24,747 nucleotides of DNA from Chloroflexota bacterium (GTDB taxonomy: Bacteria; Chloroflexota; Dehalococcoidia; JACQGW01). The stretch's first letter is position 1. Each line of letters starts with the position of its first letter. The notes beneath the pieces were generated by a model. The model did no database searches and was not told where the DNA came from. It saw only the letters and a list, made by a program, of their open reading frames with translations. A program made the translations under genes and the position numbers. Where the stretch lies: the NCBI GenBank assembly GCA_016199325.1, contig JACQGW010000327.1:1-24747 (forward strand). Reading direction: 5' to 3'. Of the stretch, positions 1-7,488 are shown in pieces.

Positions 1-52
1 CTGCACGCCAGCCAGCTCAAAGTGTCAACCGATTGGCGGCATGATCTGAAAC

Positions 53-346
53 ATGCCCAGACACGGCGATCACCCGCTCATCAGCGCCCACGACATCGGC
101 CCCGGCCGAGTCCGGGTGATCGGGTTGGCGCCGAATCCCGCTGCCGGGCGAGTCGAGATCGGACGCCTGCGGCTGCGCGTCGCGCCCACGGCCGCGATGG
201 GGGCGAGGCAGACGATCGTCCTGACCGGCGAGATCATCCGGTCCGGCAGCGGCGTCGAGGCCATCGCCCCAGTCGTGGCGACCTTTCGCGTGGGCTATGG
301 GCCATATCGTCTCTATCTCCCGGCGTTCCTCCGATCCGGGCCATAG
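53..346 (+). CDS. Cohesin-like beta-sandwich protein fragment (uncertain)
   Basis: A 97-codon reading frame whose middle (residues about 14-80) alternates hydrophobic strands and ends in a short aromatic tail. This looks like the C-terminal half of a cohesin-type or similar secreted beta-sandwich domain. An in-frame TGA lies two codons before the ATG, at 47-49. The same frame is open upstream of that stop as far as the window edge, and no ribosome binding site precedes the ATG. It may therefore be the tail of a larger surface protein broken by a stop or frameshift, or simply chance coding in GC-rich DNA. The resemblance is from memory of the fold's strand pattern, not a search. The functional call is weak. 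Confidence 0.33.
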   Translation: MPRHGDHPLISAHDIGPGRVRVIGLAPNPAAGRVEIGRLRLRVAPTAAMGARQTIVLTGEIIRSGSGVEAIAPVVATFRVGYGPYRLYLPAFLRSGP

Positions 347-419
347 GCCGGTGTGGTGGGGCCGCGGCCCCAGCCGACGACCGCGATGGCGGGATCGGAC
401 GGGTCGATCTGCGCAGCGG

Positions 420-974
420 TCAGTCCCGGGGGAGGTATCGTAGCCGACAGCCGCGATGCGTCCCGACGATCTCTCGGAGTCGGTCGTCGATGGGCTGAGC
501 GGCCAGCACGCGCTGGTATTCCTCTGGAGAGACATCTTCGTACCGCCAGATCTCGCCGTTCCAGAAGACGACCTCCATCGCTCGCTCGGCCGGATCATAG
601 CCGAGCGCGAAGGCCGTGCTGGAGTCGACCTTGACCAGCTCGTCGGCTCTCCCTCGGTCCGGCGGCCGTCTCGACTGCGGCTCGCCGGCAAGCACCTGGT
701 CCTCGGCAAGCAGGGCATGGAGGATGCCCCAGGCGTAGGAGGCCCGCTCGTGCCGGACTCCAGCGGGGACCAGGTCGTACGGCTTCGGGAGAAACCGCCC
801 TTGCCGATAGGCGTCCAGGATCCTCTCGAGCTCGGCGGCAATGCTGATGTCGTACCGGCGCCTGCTCGTGGCCGGCTGGACGACCACACTGCCAGACGTG
901 ACGTTGACGACCGTGAACGTTGCACCCTGGATCGTCCTGAAGGAACGTCCGCGGAGGCTGGGCCAGTCGATCAT
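420..974 (-). CDS. KTSC-domain protein
   Basis: A 184-residue protein. The C-terminal part, residues about 115-165, matches the KTSC domain: a V-D-S-S-T-A start, a G-Y-D-P turn, then a strand with F-W-N-G and W-R-Y followed by V-S-P-E-E-Y. KTSC is a small domain named after a lysyl-tRNA synthetase-linked family and is also found alone; its role is not well defined. The N-terminal 60 residues form a predicted small beta domain (F-T-V-V-N-V) and a helix, with no recognised family. Its ATG overlaps the stop of an upstream open stretch (TGA shared as ATGA at 971-974) that contains a HicB-like tail, so it may once have been the second gene of a two-gene unit. Only a weak GGGAA lies ahead of the start. 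Confidence 0.72.
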   Translation of the reverse strand: MIDWPSLRGRSFRTIQGATFTVVNVTSGSVVVQPATSRRRYDISIAAELERILDAYRQGRFLPKPYDLVPAGVRHERASYAWGILHALLAEDQVLAGEPQSRRPPDRGRADELVKVDSSTAFALGYDPAERAMEVVFWNGEIWRYEDVSPEEYQRVLAAQPIDDRLREIVGTHRGCRLRYLPRD

Positions 975-1039
975 TTCATTCCCATCCCATCCATCCGGCC
1001 CATCCTCTTGCGAATCTCTTCAACCGCCTCCGGGGCGCT

Positions 1040-1129
1040 CTACGCGAAGAGCAGCCGCCCCCTGGGCCCCGGGATCGGTCGGCCCAGCTTGTGCGCGGTC
1101 TCGATCCATTCATGGGCCACGATTCCATC
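1040..1129 (-). pseudogene. HicB-type antitoxin C-terminal remnant
   Basis: The minus strand encodes a short stretch including E-W-I-E-T-A-H-K-L-G-R-P-I-P followed by a basic end and TAG. This is the usual ending of HicB-family antitoxins (a helix, then G-x-P-I-P-x-P). In-frame stops lie upstream within a (TCACCTCTC) repeat block, so the N-terminal part is missing or replaced. After the TAG the frame stays open for 22 more codons and ends at the ATGA overlap with the KTSC gene. I read it as a decayed antitoxin; the match is short. Confidence 0.4.
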
Positions 1130-1185
1130 ACCTCTCCATCACCTCTCCACCTCACCTCTCTGCGTCTCTCCTGCCCTCACCTCTC
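1128..1185. repeat. Short direct repeat, four copies of TCACCTCTC
   Basis: The nonamer TCACCTCTC occurs at 1128-1136, 1139-1147, 1152-1160 and 1177-1185 with irregular spacing. It abuts the broken 5' end of the HicB-like remnant, so it may mark where the upstream part was lost. Confidence 0.8.
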
Positions 1186-1254
1186 TCAAGTCTAGCACTT
1201 TGCCGGCGCACCGTGAAGGATGTCTGCCGGTTGGCCCAAGGCTTCTGCGTTCTG

Positions 1255-1371
1255 GTAGTCGGGCGACTGGAAGTCGCCGGCTACCGCTGCGAAGCCCACC
1301 TTCGTGGGCTGATTGGGGAGCTCGTAGTCGGCGAAGGCCGACTTTGCACCGGTAGCCTCCGGTTTCAACCG
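1255..1371. repeat. Cluster of small hairpins in non-coding DNA
   Basis: The stretch between the HicB remnant and the glycosyltransferase carries nested short inverted repeats: AGCCCAC-CTTC-GTGGGCT at 1293-1310 (7-bp stem) and GTCGGC-GAAG-GCCGAC at 1327-1342 (6-bp stem), flanked by GTCGCCGGCTACC-type words. The open frames across it show no protein character. It looks like a mosaic of repeat units, not a gene. Confidence 0.65.
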
Positions 1372-1431
1372 CCAGGCGACTCAGAACGCATGAGCCCCTT
1401 GTATCCAGAGCGTCGTTTTGCCGTTGGGATC

Positions 1432-1457
1432 GTTGGCTGATAGACTCATCAGCCAAC
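1432..1457. repeat. Perfect 10-bp stem, 6-nt loop hairpin ahead of the glycosyltransferase
   Basis: GTTGGCTGAT (1432-1441) and ATCAGCCAAC (1448-1457) pair perfectly around the loop AGACTC. The hairpin ends 21 bases before the ATG of the glycosyltransferase and could sit in its leader or end transcription from upstream. No T run follows, so a simple intrinsic terminator is not supported. Confidence 0.7.
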
Positions 1458-1478
1458 GGTCAGCAGGGAGCAGGGGGC

Positions 1479-3929
1479 ATGGGGCAGGCAGGCGAGCAGG
1501 TTCTCACTTCCCGAGGCGAGCGGGATGAAGGCTGGTCCGCCCGCCGGATTCCCCTGATGGTCTGGGTCGGCGGCGCGGTGGCCGTGGGCTTTGCGTCGCG
1601 GGCGTACGCGCTCGACCGCCAGAGCCTCTGGTACGATGAAGCGGTCAGCCTCCTCTACGCCCGGCTGGCACCGGCGGAGTTGCTGGAGCTCGCCGCCGCC
1701 GACAACCACCCGCCCCTGTCGTACCTGCTGCTCGCCGGCTGGCTGCCCGCCGCCGGCGAGACGGATTTCGCTGCCCGGTTCCTCTCCGTCCTGGCCGGCA
1801 TACCGGCGATCCCACTGGTGTTCCGGCTCGGCCGGCAGGTCTTGCCGGCCTGTTTCCGGCACTGGGCCCCTGTGGCCGCGTGGCTGCTCGCCGCCTCGCC
1901 CTGGCATGTCTGGTACAGCCAGGAGGCCCGCATGTACAGCCTGGCGACCACCCTCGCGCTGGCGACCGGCGTCCTCTTCCTGGCCGCCTGGGAGGGCCGG
2001 ACCCTTCATCGGTGGGGGCGCTACTCGGTCGCCGGCGCCGCGCTCCTCTACACCCACTACTACGGCGGCCTGGTGCTGCTCGGCCAGACGGCGTTCGCGG
2101 TGGGCCGCTGGCTCGCCGGCGGATCGCCGTTGCTGCGCCGCTGTCTGGCCGGCTGGCTGGCCGGCCAGACGGCGATTGCCGTGATCTTCCTCCCCTGGGT
2201 CGGCGCCCTCGTCGCCCGTGCGGCCGAAGACGCGACGGCCTGGCCCGGCTCCATCGATTGGCGTCTGTTCATGGGCCAGATCGCCACGGCGCTCGCCGTG
2301 GGGCGGACATTGCCGGCCGAGGACGCGCTGGCGCCAACGCTGGCGGCGCTTGCCCTCGTCGCGGTGGGCGCGGTGGCGCTGCTGGCATGGTCAGGAGACT
2401 CGCGCAGCAGGAGCGCCTTCCTCCTGGCCGGCGTCGTCGTGCCGCCGATCGCCCTCTTCGGCCTCGTCAGCGGCCGGCCCAAGTTCGATCCCCGTTATCT
2501 GCTGGCCGTGCTTCCGCTCGTCGACCTCCTGGCCGCGACCGGATTGGCGGCGTTGGCGCTGGGCGCGCTCCTCTCACGGCGTCATGCGTCATGCGTCATC
2601 CGTTATCCGTCATGCGGGGCAGCCGTCCTCCTGCTGGCGCTGGGGGCGCTCCTGCTGGGCGTCTGGCAGGCCGGGGCGCTGCGCTCGCTGGCAGCACTGT
2701 ACGGCGATCCTGCGGCGGCGCGCGAGGATTTCCGGGGCGCCATGCGGTTCATCGAAGCCCAGGCACGGGCCGACGACGCCGTCGTCGTCGTCAGCGGCCA
2801 CGCCGCGGTGCCGCTGCTCCACTATCGAACCCGCCCCATCGACGTCTTCCCGCTGCCGGAGCGGATCGTGACCGACCTTCGGCGCCCTCTGCGGGCCGAC
2901 GAGGTGGTCGGCCGCCTGAACGACATCGCTGCCGGGCACCGGCGCGTCTGGTTGGTGCGCTGGCAGGTCGAGCTGGCGGATCCGAGCGATGGCGTGCTCC
3001 ACCAGCTCTGGCTCCACGGTCGCGAGCAGACCGTCAGCCGGCGCTTCCACGGGTTAGACGTTCGCCTGTTCGATCTCCCGTCGGGAATCCGGTTTGTCGC
3101 CGAGCCCCAGCCGCAGCGCCTGCGCCAGGACCGGTTCGGCGACCTGATCGAGCTGCGCGGTGTCGACGCCGACCGGACGGTTGTCAGAGCCGGCGGCACC
3201 ATCGCCGTGACCCTCTATTGGCGAGCGTCGGCGCCGGCGTCGGGCGATCCGGTCGCGTTCCTCCATCTCCTCAACGGCGCCCAGCGCGTCTACGCCCAGA
3301 TCGATCGCCGGCCGGGCGGCGACTTCAACCCGCCGAGCCGCTGGCCGGCCGGTGAGATCGTCCGCGACCCGTACTACCTGACCGTGCCGGCTGGAACGCC
3401 GCCGGGGCGCTACAGCGTGGAGGCGGGGCTCTACTGGCCGGCGACGATGGTGCGGCTGCTGCTGCCCGACGGCGCCGACCGGGCCGAGCTGTTGGTCGTC
3501 GACGTCGAGCGCGACCCCGACGCCCCCGGCGAGCCGGCCATCCAACGTCCGCTTGCCGCCGACTTCGGGCCAGTTCGCCTGCTCGGCTACGAGCTGGAGC
3601 GGGGCGAGTACGTCCCGGGAGAAGAGATTCGGGTGCGCTTCTGGTGGCGGGCGCAGCAACGCCCGCAGGACGATCTTCGCCTGCAGCTCGTGCTCGCCGC
3701 CGCCGACGGTCGGCCGATGGCCGAGCGGACGACGCCACCCGTCGACGGACTCTATCCGACGAGCCGCTGGTCGCCCGGCGAGCTCATCCGCGACCTGGTT
3801 CCCCTCTCGCTGCCTGCCGCCGCCCCGCCTGGCCGCTACTGGCTCCGACTCACCGTCATCGATAGCCAGGGGCGCATCCTCGGCGCCTGGGAAGACCGAG
3901 AGGGGGCGATCGCCGTTCGCCGACGCTAG
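1479..3929 (+). CDS. Membrane glycosyltransferase, GT39/PMT-like, with two C-terminal beta-sandwich repeats
   Basis: An 816-residue integral membrane protein of the dolichyl-phosphate-mannose mannosyltransferase type (GT39/PMT_2, GT-C fold). These enzymes transfer a sugar from a polyprenyl-phosphate donor to an acceptor outside the membrane. The first helix (about 27-45) is followed by an extracytoplasmic loop with W-Y-D-E-A, the acidic pair expected for the GT-C catalytic loop, then N-H-P-P at about 75-78. About ten hydrophobic segments run to residue 405. The C-terminal half is soluble and has two copies of one beta-sandwich module (about 568-655 and 695-800), each with W-R-A and later S-R-W-x-x-G-E-x-x-R-D and P-P-G-R-Y. 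The ATG at 1479 follows AGGGAG/AGGGGG; Met27 is an alternative start. Residues about 368-379 are encoded by a heptamer repeat inside the gene. The acceptor and sugar are unknown. Confidence 0.85.
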   Translation: MGQAGEQVLTSRGERDEGWSARRIPLMVWVGGAVAVGFASRAYALDRQSLWYDEAVSLLYARLAPAELLELAAADNHPPLSYLLLAGWLPAAGETDFAARFLSVLAGIPAIPLVFRLGRQVLPACFRHWAPVAAWLLAASPWHVWYSQEARMYSLATTLALATGVLFLAAWEGRTLHRWGRYSVAGAALLYTHYYGGLVLLGQTAFAVGRWLAGGSPLLRRCLAGWLAGQTAIAVIFLPWVGALVARAAEDATAWPGSIDWRLFMGQIATALAVGRTLPAEDALAPTLAALALVAVGAVALLAWSGDSRSRSAFLLAGVVVPPIALFGLVSGRPKFDPRYLLAVLPLVDLLAATGLAALALGALLSRRHASCVIRYPSCGAAVLLLALGALLLGVWQAGALRSLAALYGDPAAAREDFRGAMRFIEAQARADDAVVVVSGHAAVPLLHYRTRPIDVFPLPERIVTDLRRPLRADEVVGRLNDIAAGHRRVWLVRWQVELADPSDGVLHQLWLHGREQTVSRRFHGLDVRLFDLPSGIRFVAEPQPQRLRQDRFGDLIELRGVDADRTVVRAGGTIAVTLYWRASAPASGDPVAFLHLLNGAQRVYAQIDRRPGGDFNPPSRWPAGEIVRDPYYLTVPAGTPPGRYSVEAGLYWPATMVRLLLPDGADRAELLVVDVERDPDAPGEPAIQRPLAADFGPVRLLGYELERGEYVPGEEIRVRFWWRAQQRPQDDLRLQLVLAAADGRPMAERTTPPVDGLYPTSRWSPGELIRDLVPLSLPAAAPPGRYWLRLTVIDSQGRILGAWEDREGAIAVRRR
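2581..2615 (+). repeat. Five tandem heptamers inside the glycosyltransferase gene
   Basis: GTCATGC, GTCATGC, GTCATCC, GTTATCC and GTCATGC run end to end. They encode a cysteine- and histidine-containing stretch between two membrane helices of the GT39-like protein. The reading frame stays open. The same heptamer type recurs outside genes at 24449-24476, and a related one at 4581-4668. Confidence 0.85.
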
Positions 3930-4042
3930 AGCGGTTGGCGGGTCTGGCATGGGCATTGCACCACTTGAACGGCGATTCTCGACAATCGGCCATACGCGAG
4001 TAGCCCGGCGGGCGAGATTCGAGCCGCACGCAAGGAGGCAAC

Positions 4043-4579
4043 GTGGAGAGCCACTTCAAGATCGCCGGGCATCCGGCGCACCCGATGTTCATCCGGTTCC
4101 CGGTCGCGCTCTATCCGACGTCGCTCGTGTGCGATCTCCTGTACGCGGTGACCGGCAAGAAGCACTGGCGTGACATCGCCTTTGTCAACTCGGCGGCGGC
4201 GACGGTCATGGCCGTCCTGGCAGCTGTCCCGGGGCTGACCGACTGGCTGGCGATTCCGGCACGCTCGGAGGCGAAGCGGATCGGGCTGATTCACGCCGCC
4301 ATGAATGCCAGCCTGGTCGTCCTGCAGGTCGTCAACCTCATGCTCCGGACGCGTGAAGGGCGGCAACCACGCACCGCGCTGCCGGCCAGCGCCCTGCTGA
4401 ACTTCCTCGGCGTCGCCACCATGGCCGTTTCGGCGTATCTGGGCGAAGAGCTGGTCGTCCGCCACCGGATCGGCATCGAGCGGCCTGGACTGCCAACCCA
4501 ACCCATTGAGATCCGGCCCGAAGTCCACCTCCTCCCCGAGGAGCTGCCATCCATCCGAGTCGACACGGGACACGCGTAG
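4043..4579 (+). CDS. DUF2231 membrane protein
   Basis: A 178-residue protein beginning at a GTG, placed by a strong AAGGAGG at 4032-4038. It has four hydrophobic segments, at about residues 14-35, 46-69, 80-100 and 110-135. The family signs are an early H-P-x-H-P motif entering the first helix, G-L-T-D-W at the end of the second, H-A-A-M-N at the start of the third, and S-A-Y-L-G-E-E-L after the fourth. DUF2231 proteins are four-helix membrane proteins whose conserved histidines suggest haem or metal contact; the function is not settled. A hydrophilic tail of about 35 residues ends in repeat-flanked DNA. It lies 113 bp after the glycosyltransferase on the same strand and could share a transcript. 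Confidence 0.85.
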   Translation: MESHFKIAGHPAHPMFIRFPVALYPTSLVCDLLYAVTGKKHWRDIAFVNSAAATVMAVLAAVPGLTDWLAIPARSEAKRIGLIHAAMNASLVVLQVVNLMLRTREGRQPRTALPASALLNFLGVATMAVSAYLGEELVVRHRIGIERPGLPTQPIEIRPEVHLLPEELPSIRVDTGHA

Positions 4580-4580
4580 C

Positions 4581-4668
4581 GAGTGATGAGTGATGAGTAA
4601 TGAGTGATGAGTGGGAGCGCGACTTCATCACTCATCACTCATCACTCATCACTCATCACTCATCACTC
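4581..4668. repeat. Inverted heptamer arrays between convergent genes
   Basis: Four units of GAGTGAT (one reads GAGTAAT) at 4581-4608 face six units of ATCACTC at 4627-4668, with an 18-base spacer. The two arms can pair over at least 28 bases, allowing slippage by whole units. The array lies between two convergent genes and supplies the last codons (V-M-S-D-E) and stop of the minus-strand gene. It could act as a two-way terminator; unit number is likely to vary between strains. Confidence 0.9.
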
Positions 4669-6553
4669 GTTCCCCGAGCACGAGGAGCTGCTCGGCCAGG
4701 CTGAGGAGGTCGACCGGCCAGCAGGGGCGTGGCCGAGGATGGGCGATGCCCGGCAGGCTGACTGCCGGGCGGCAGCTCAGCAGGAGGCTGCGCCACTGGG
4801 TCGGGACGGCGGCTCGACCGTGAACGGCGCCGAGGAGCGCGCCGGCGATCGCGCAGTTCGTGTCGGCGTCGCCGCCTGCCATCGTCGTGGCGGCGACGCC
4901 CTCCTCGATGCTCGGCGCCCGGAGCAGCCGGTGGAACGCGTTCTGGAACGCTACCAGGACCCAGCCGGCCTGGCGCTGAAAGCTCGACGGCGGCGCTGCC
5001 GCGGCGGCCTCAAGCGCCCGCTGAACGGCCGGCTCGCGGCCGTTGCGCCTCATCCACTCCAGTGTCCACTCGTAGGCGGCCCGTGGCCCATCGCCCGTCC
5101 GGATGGCGTGTGCGATCGCCACGGCGAAGGTGGCGCAGGCTTCCTGGCAGACCGGATGCGGGTGGGTGAGCGCGCTGTCGGCGCGAGCGGCGGCAGCCAC
5201 GGCGTCGACCGGCGCCAGCGCGCCCCAGACGCCGATGGGGCTGATCCGCATGAGCGAGCCGTTTGCCTGGCTGTCACGCACGGCCGCCTGCCGAGCGATC
5301 TCCACCAGCCGATCCCTGCTCGGGTCGGCCGATGCGATGGCGCCGAGCGCGACGCGCGTCGTCGTGCCCAGGTCGAAGGGCGCCGATCGATACCACCAGC
5401 CATATGCGCGGGCGGCCACCTCGGGATCGGGCCGGCGAGCATGGACGATCGCCCGGGCCAGCATGAGCGCCAGCTCCGAGTCATCCGTTGGCTGGCCGGC
5501 GGTGGTGTTCCAGGTGCCGCCATCGGCCAGCCGGCGCACGCCGTCGGGATACCGGCGCGCGATCTCCGCCGTCGACTGGAACTCGACCAGGCTACCAAGC
5601 GCGTCGCCGGCAACCTGGCCGAGGAGGCAGCCCTGCGCCCGGCGCAGGATGGCGGCATCGGCTATCGCCAGACCGGGCCGCGGGCGGATCGGATCGAGTG
5701 GAAAGGGGGTCGGCGGCACCGTCGGCGTGCTGTGCCGGTGAAAGACGTCGGCCCAGGGCCGATGGACGAGCTCCGGCAGCACCGCCGGTGCGCCGCCAAA
5801 CGCCCAGCGCACGGCGCCGCGTCCGTCCATCCCATAGCGGATCGGCCGGCCCTGCTCGTCGACCAGCTCGCCGCCGGCGGCGCGAAGCAGCGCGTGGCCG
5901 CCGGCCAGGTCCCACGAGCAAGGGCCGCTCAACGCCGAGGTCGCCACCGCCTCTCCGGCGGCGACGAGGCCGAGGCGATAGGCGATGCTCGGGACGGCGA
6001 TGAAGCGCGCCGGCGCGACGCAGCGGAGGTTTGCCTCGGTCGCCCGGTCGGCGCTGTACGAGGTCAGGACGACGTCGTGCCGGCCGAGCGCCCTCGGCCA
6101 GACCGGTAGGGCAACCGGCAGGCCGTTCCGGCGAAGCGGCCCCTGGCCCTCTGCCCAGGCGAAGCCGTCGCCATCGTCGTCCGGCGCCAGGGCGGCGTAG
6201 ACGACACCCAGGACGGGGAGGCCGTCCCGGAGCAGCGCAATCGAGACGGTGCCGCCGCGATAGCCCTCCTGATACGCCTTCGTGCCGTCGTTGGGATCGA
6301 CCAGCCAGATGTGGGGCGACGGCTGCCCCGACGGAGGCGGCGATGCACCCGTCTCCTCGCCCAGATAGGCGTAGTCGGGAAACGCCGCCAGCAGCCGCTC
6401 ACGAATCAACCGCTCGGCCACGGCGTCGACCTCGGCATGGTCCGGATCGGCCGCCTCGCCGGCCAGCCGGTGGAACTCGTCGCGCAGCAGGGCGCCGGCC
6501 GCGCGCGCCGCCTCGGCGGCGACGGTCAGCGCGCGAGCGTAGTCCGTGGTCAT
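4649..6553 (-). CDS. Fusion of inositol-monophosphatase-type phosphatase and ADP-ribosylglycohydrolase
   Basis: A 634-residue two-domain enzyme. Residues 1-250 carry the FIG/inositol monophosphatase signature: L-G-E-E-T at 64-68, V-D-P-N-D-G-T at 85-91 and S-W-D-L-A-G-G at 213-219, which together hold the metal ligands. Members remove phosphate from inositol phosphates, 3'-phosphoadenosine 5'-phosphate or NADP. Residues about 305-590 are an ADP-ribosylglycohydrolase (DraG/ARH): G-C-L-L-G-Q-V-A-G-D-A-L-G at 308-320, T-D-D-S-E at 356-360, N-G-S-L-M-R at 431-436 and G-G-D-A-D-T at 560-565, the dinuclear magnesium residues. That family removes ADP-ribose from proteins or small molecules. Both sites look intact. 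GGGAGGAAAC ahead of the ATG at 6553 sets the start, in preference to an ATG five codons upstream. The C-terminus runs into the heptamer array. Cytosolic; the substrate is unknown. Confidence 0.88.
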   Translation of the reverse strand: MTTDYARALTVAAEAARAAGALLRDEFHRLAGEAADPDHAEVDAVAERLIRERLLAAFPDYAYLGEETGASPPPSGQPSPHIWLVDPNDGTKAYQEGYRGGTVSIALLRDGLPVLGVVYAALAPDDDGDGFAWAEGQGPLRRNGLPVALPVWPRALGRHDVVLTSYSADRATEANLRCVAPARFIAVPSIAYRLGLVAAGEAVATSALSGPCSWDLAGGHALLRAAGGELVDEQGRPIRYGMDGRGAVRWAFGGAPAVLPELVHRPWADVFHRHSTPTVPPTPFPLDPIRPRPGLAIADAAILRRAQGCLLGQVAGDALGSLVEFQSTAEIARRYPDGVRRLADGGTWNTTAGQPTDDSELALMLARAIVHARRPDPEVAARAYGWWYRSAPFDLGTTTRVALGAIASADPSRDRLVEIARQAAVRDSQANGSLMRISPIGVWGALAPVDAVAAAARADSALTHPHPVCQEACATFAVAIAHAIRTGDGPRAAYEWTLEWMRRNGREPAVQRALEAAAAAPPSSFQRQAGWVLVAFQNAFHRLLRAPSIEEGVAATTMAGGDADTNCAIAGALLGAVHGRAAVPTQWRSLLLSCRPAVSLPGIAHPRPRPCWPVDLLSLAEQLLVLGERVMSDE

Positions 6554-6612
6554 GTTTCCTCCCGACATGGACAGGCTCGTGGTGTGTCAAGGCGCTGGAC
6601 TCAGCGGTTCGC

Positions 6613-6664
6613 AGTTGGCGCTTGAGCGCCCGGCCCCCGGGGGCCGGGCGCTCAAGCGCCAACT
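6613..6664. repeat. 52-bp perfect palindrome
   Basis: Two 26-base arms meet at 6638/6639 without a spacer. Adding six bases on each side extends the pairing with one mismatch (GGTTCGC on the left against GGGTTCGT on the complement of the right). The arms contain GGCGCTTGAGCGCC, itself self-complementary. The element lies upstream of the phosphatase-ARH fusion and downstream of the VOC gene. It resembles the shorter GTTCGTAGTGCGC hairpin at 24490-24514 and may be one of a dispersed family. Confidence 0.9.
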
Positions 6665-6702
6665 ACGAACCCGCAAATCACGATTGGCGGACGGGTGGAA
6701 TC

Positions 6703-6777
6703 GGCCAGGCAAACAACCGGCATTCTCGGCGTCTTCCCTGGCGATCTTGGCGTCCTGGCGGTTCGTTGTCTCTCGGC
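6703..6777. repeat. CGCCAAG-type periodic repeat, copy 1
   Basis: Positions 6703-6739 match 11060-11096 at about 29 of 37 bases. They continue into CTTGGCGTCCTGGCGGTTCG, which in reverse reads as degenerate CGCCAAG units. The same units occur at 11436-11471 in the opposite orientation. It ends just before the stop of the VOC gene. Confidence 0.6.
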
Positions 6778-6783
6778 ACCGCT

Positions 6784-7236
6784 CTAGGGCGCCGCCGGCC
6801 GCTGGACCAGCTCCAAGGTGATCCCGTCGGGGTCCGAGAAGTAGAGCGCCCGGCCGCCTGCCGGCGCGTGGCTGAAGGTGGCGGGCTGCGATCGGCAGGC
6901 GACGCCGTGGGCAATGAGGTGCCGGTACACCGCCTCGATGTCGTCGACGAAGAAGGCGATGTGGCCGTTGCCGGGGTTGCAGGTTCGCATGTCGGTCGCC
7001 GTGCCCCTGGGGGCAACGTACTCCACCAGCTCCAGCTCGTGGCCGGTATCGTCGGGGAAGCGGAGGCGGGCGATCCGGAGATGGGCACCGGGAAAGCCGG
7101 TGATCTGCGCGATCGCCGGCCCCTGGCGCTCATAGGTCGAAGTCACCCGAAGCCCCAGGACCGTCGTGTAGAATGCGATGGACGCGTGCAGGTCGCGGAC
7201 GGTCAGGCCGGTATGCGCGAGCCCGAGAAGCGGCAT
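6784..7236 (-). CDS. VOC (glyoxalase/dioxygenase superfamily) protein
   Basis: A 150-residue protein starting at 7236, where GGAGGGAGATC precedes the ATG; the longer open frame upstream has no binding site. It has the paired beta-alpha-beta-beta-beta units of the vicinal oxygen chelate fold. Candidate metal ligands are in the expected places: H in A-H-T-G-L-T-V at the start, E in E-L-E-L-V-E-Y near residue 56, H in G-H-I-A-F-F-V near 80, and E in I-T-L-E-L-V-Q near the end. D-P-D-G-I-T-L-E-L is the usual C-terminal strand. The family includes lactoylglutathione lyase, methylmalonyl-CoA epimerase and fosfomycin resistance enzymes. Sequence alone does not choose between them, although the glyoxalase I-like H/E/H/E ligand set is complete. 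It appears to be transcribed alone. Confidence 0.85.
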   Translation of the reverse strand: MPLLGLAHTGLTVRDLHASIAFYTTVLGLRVTSTYERQGPAIAQITGFPGAHLRIARLRFPDDTGHELELVEYVAPRGTATDMRTCNPGNGHIAFFVDDIEAVYRHLIAHGVACRSQPATFSHAPAGGRALYFSDPDGITLELVQRPAAP

Positions 7237-7488
7237 GATCTCCCTCCAGGTATCTGCTTGGCTTGTCGTGGTGGCCTGTGATTCCGGACCTCCAGCCACG
7301 AAGCACAGACCACGAGCGTGCATGCGCAACTCCGCGAGCTGGCGGCCGCTCGTCATTGTACTCCGGCCGATCGAAAAAGGGAACCCTCATGCAAACTGCG
7401 GACGCGCATCCGATCCATTGTCTATGGGAGGGCAGTGGCGATTGGCCCTTGCGAATGGTTCTTGGTCAAGGGCAAGCGACACGATGCC

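Noticed and set aside
17..925. Long minus-strand frame across the first kilobase
   Set aside because: Its composition is that of a shadow of the KTSC gene in another frame, with very high Arg/Ser/Pro and no domain.
1139..1456. 105-codon minus frame between the KTSC and glycosyltransferase genes
   Set aside because: It is made of hairpin and nonamer repeats with a skewed Arg/Gly composition.
2581..2615. Heptamer arrays as a possible CRISPR or minisatellite
   Set aside because: Units are seven bases with no spacers and no cas genes nearby, so this is a simple tandem repeat.
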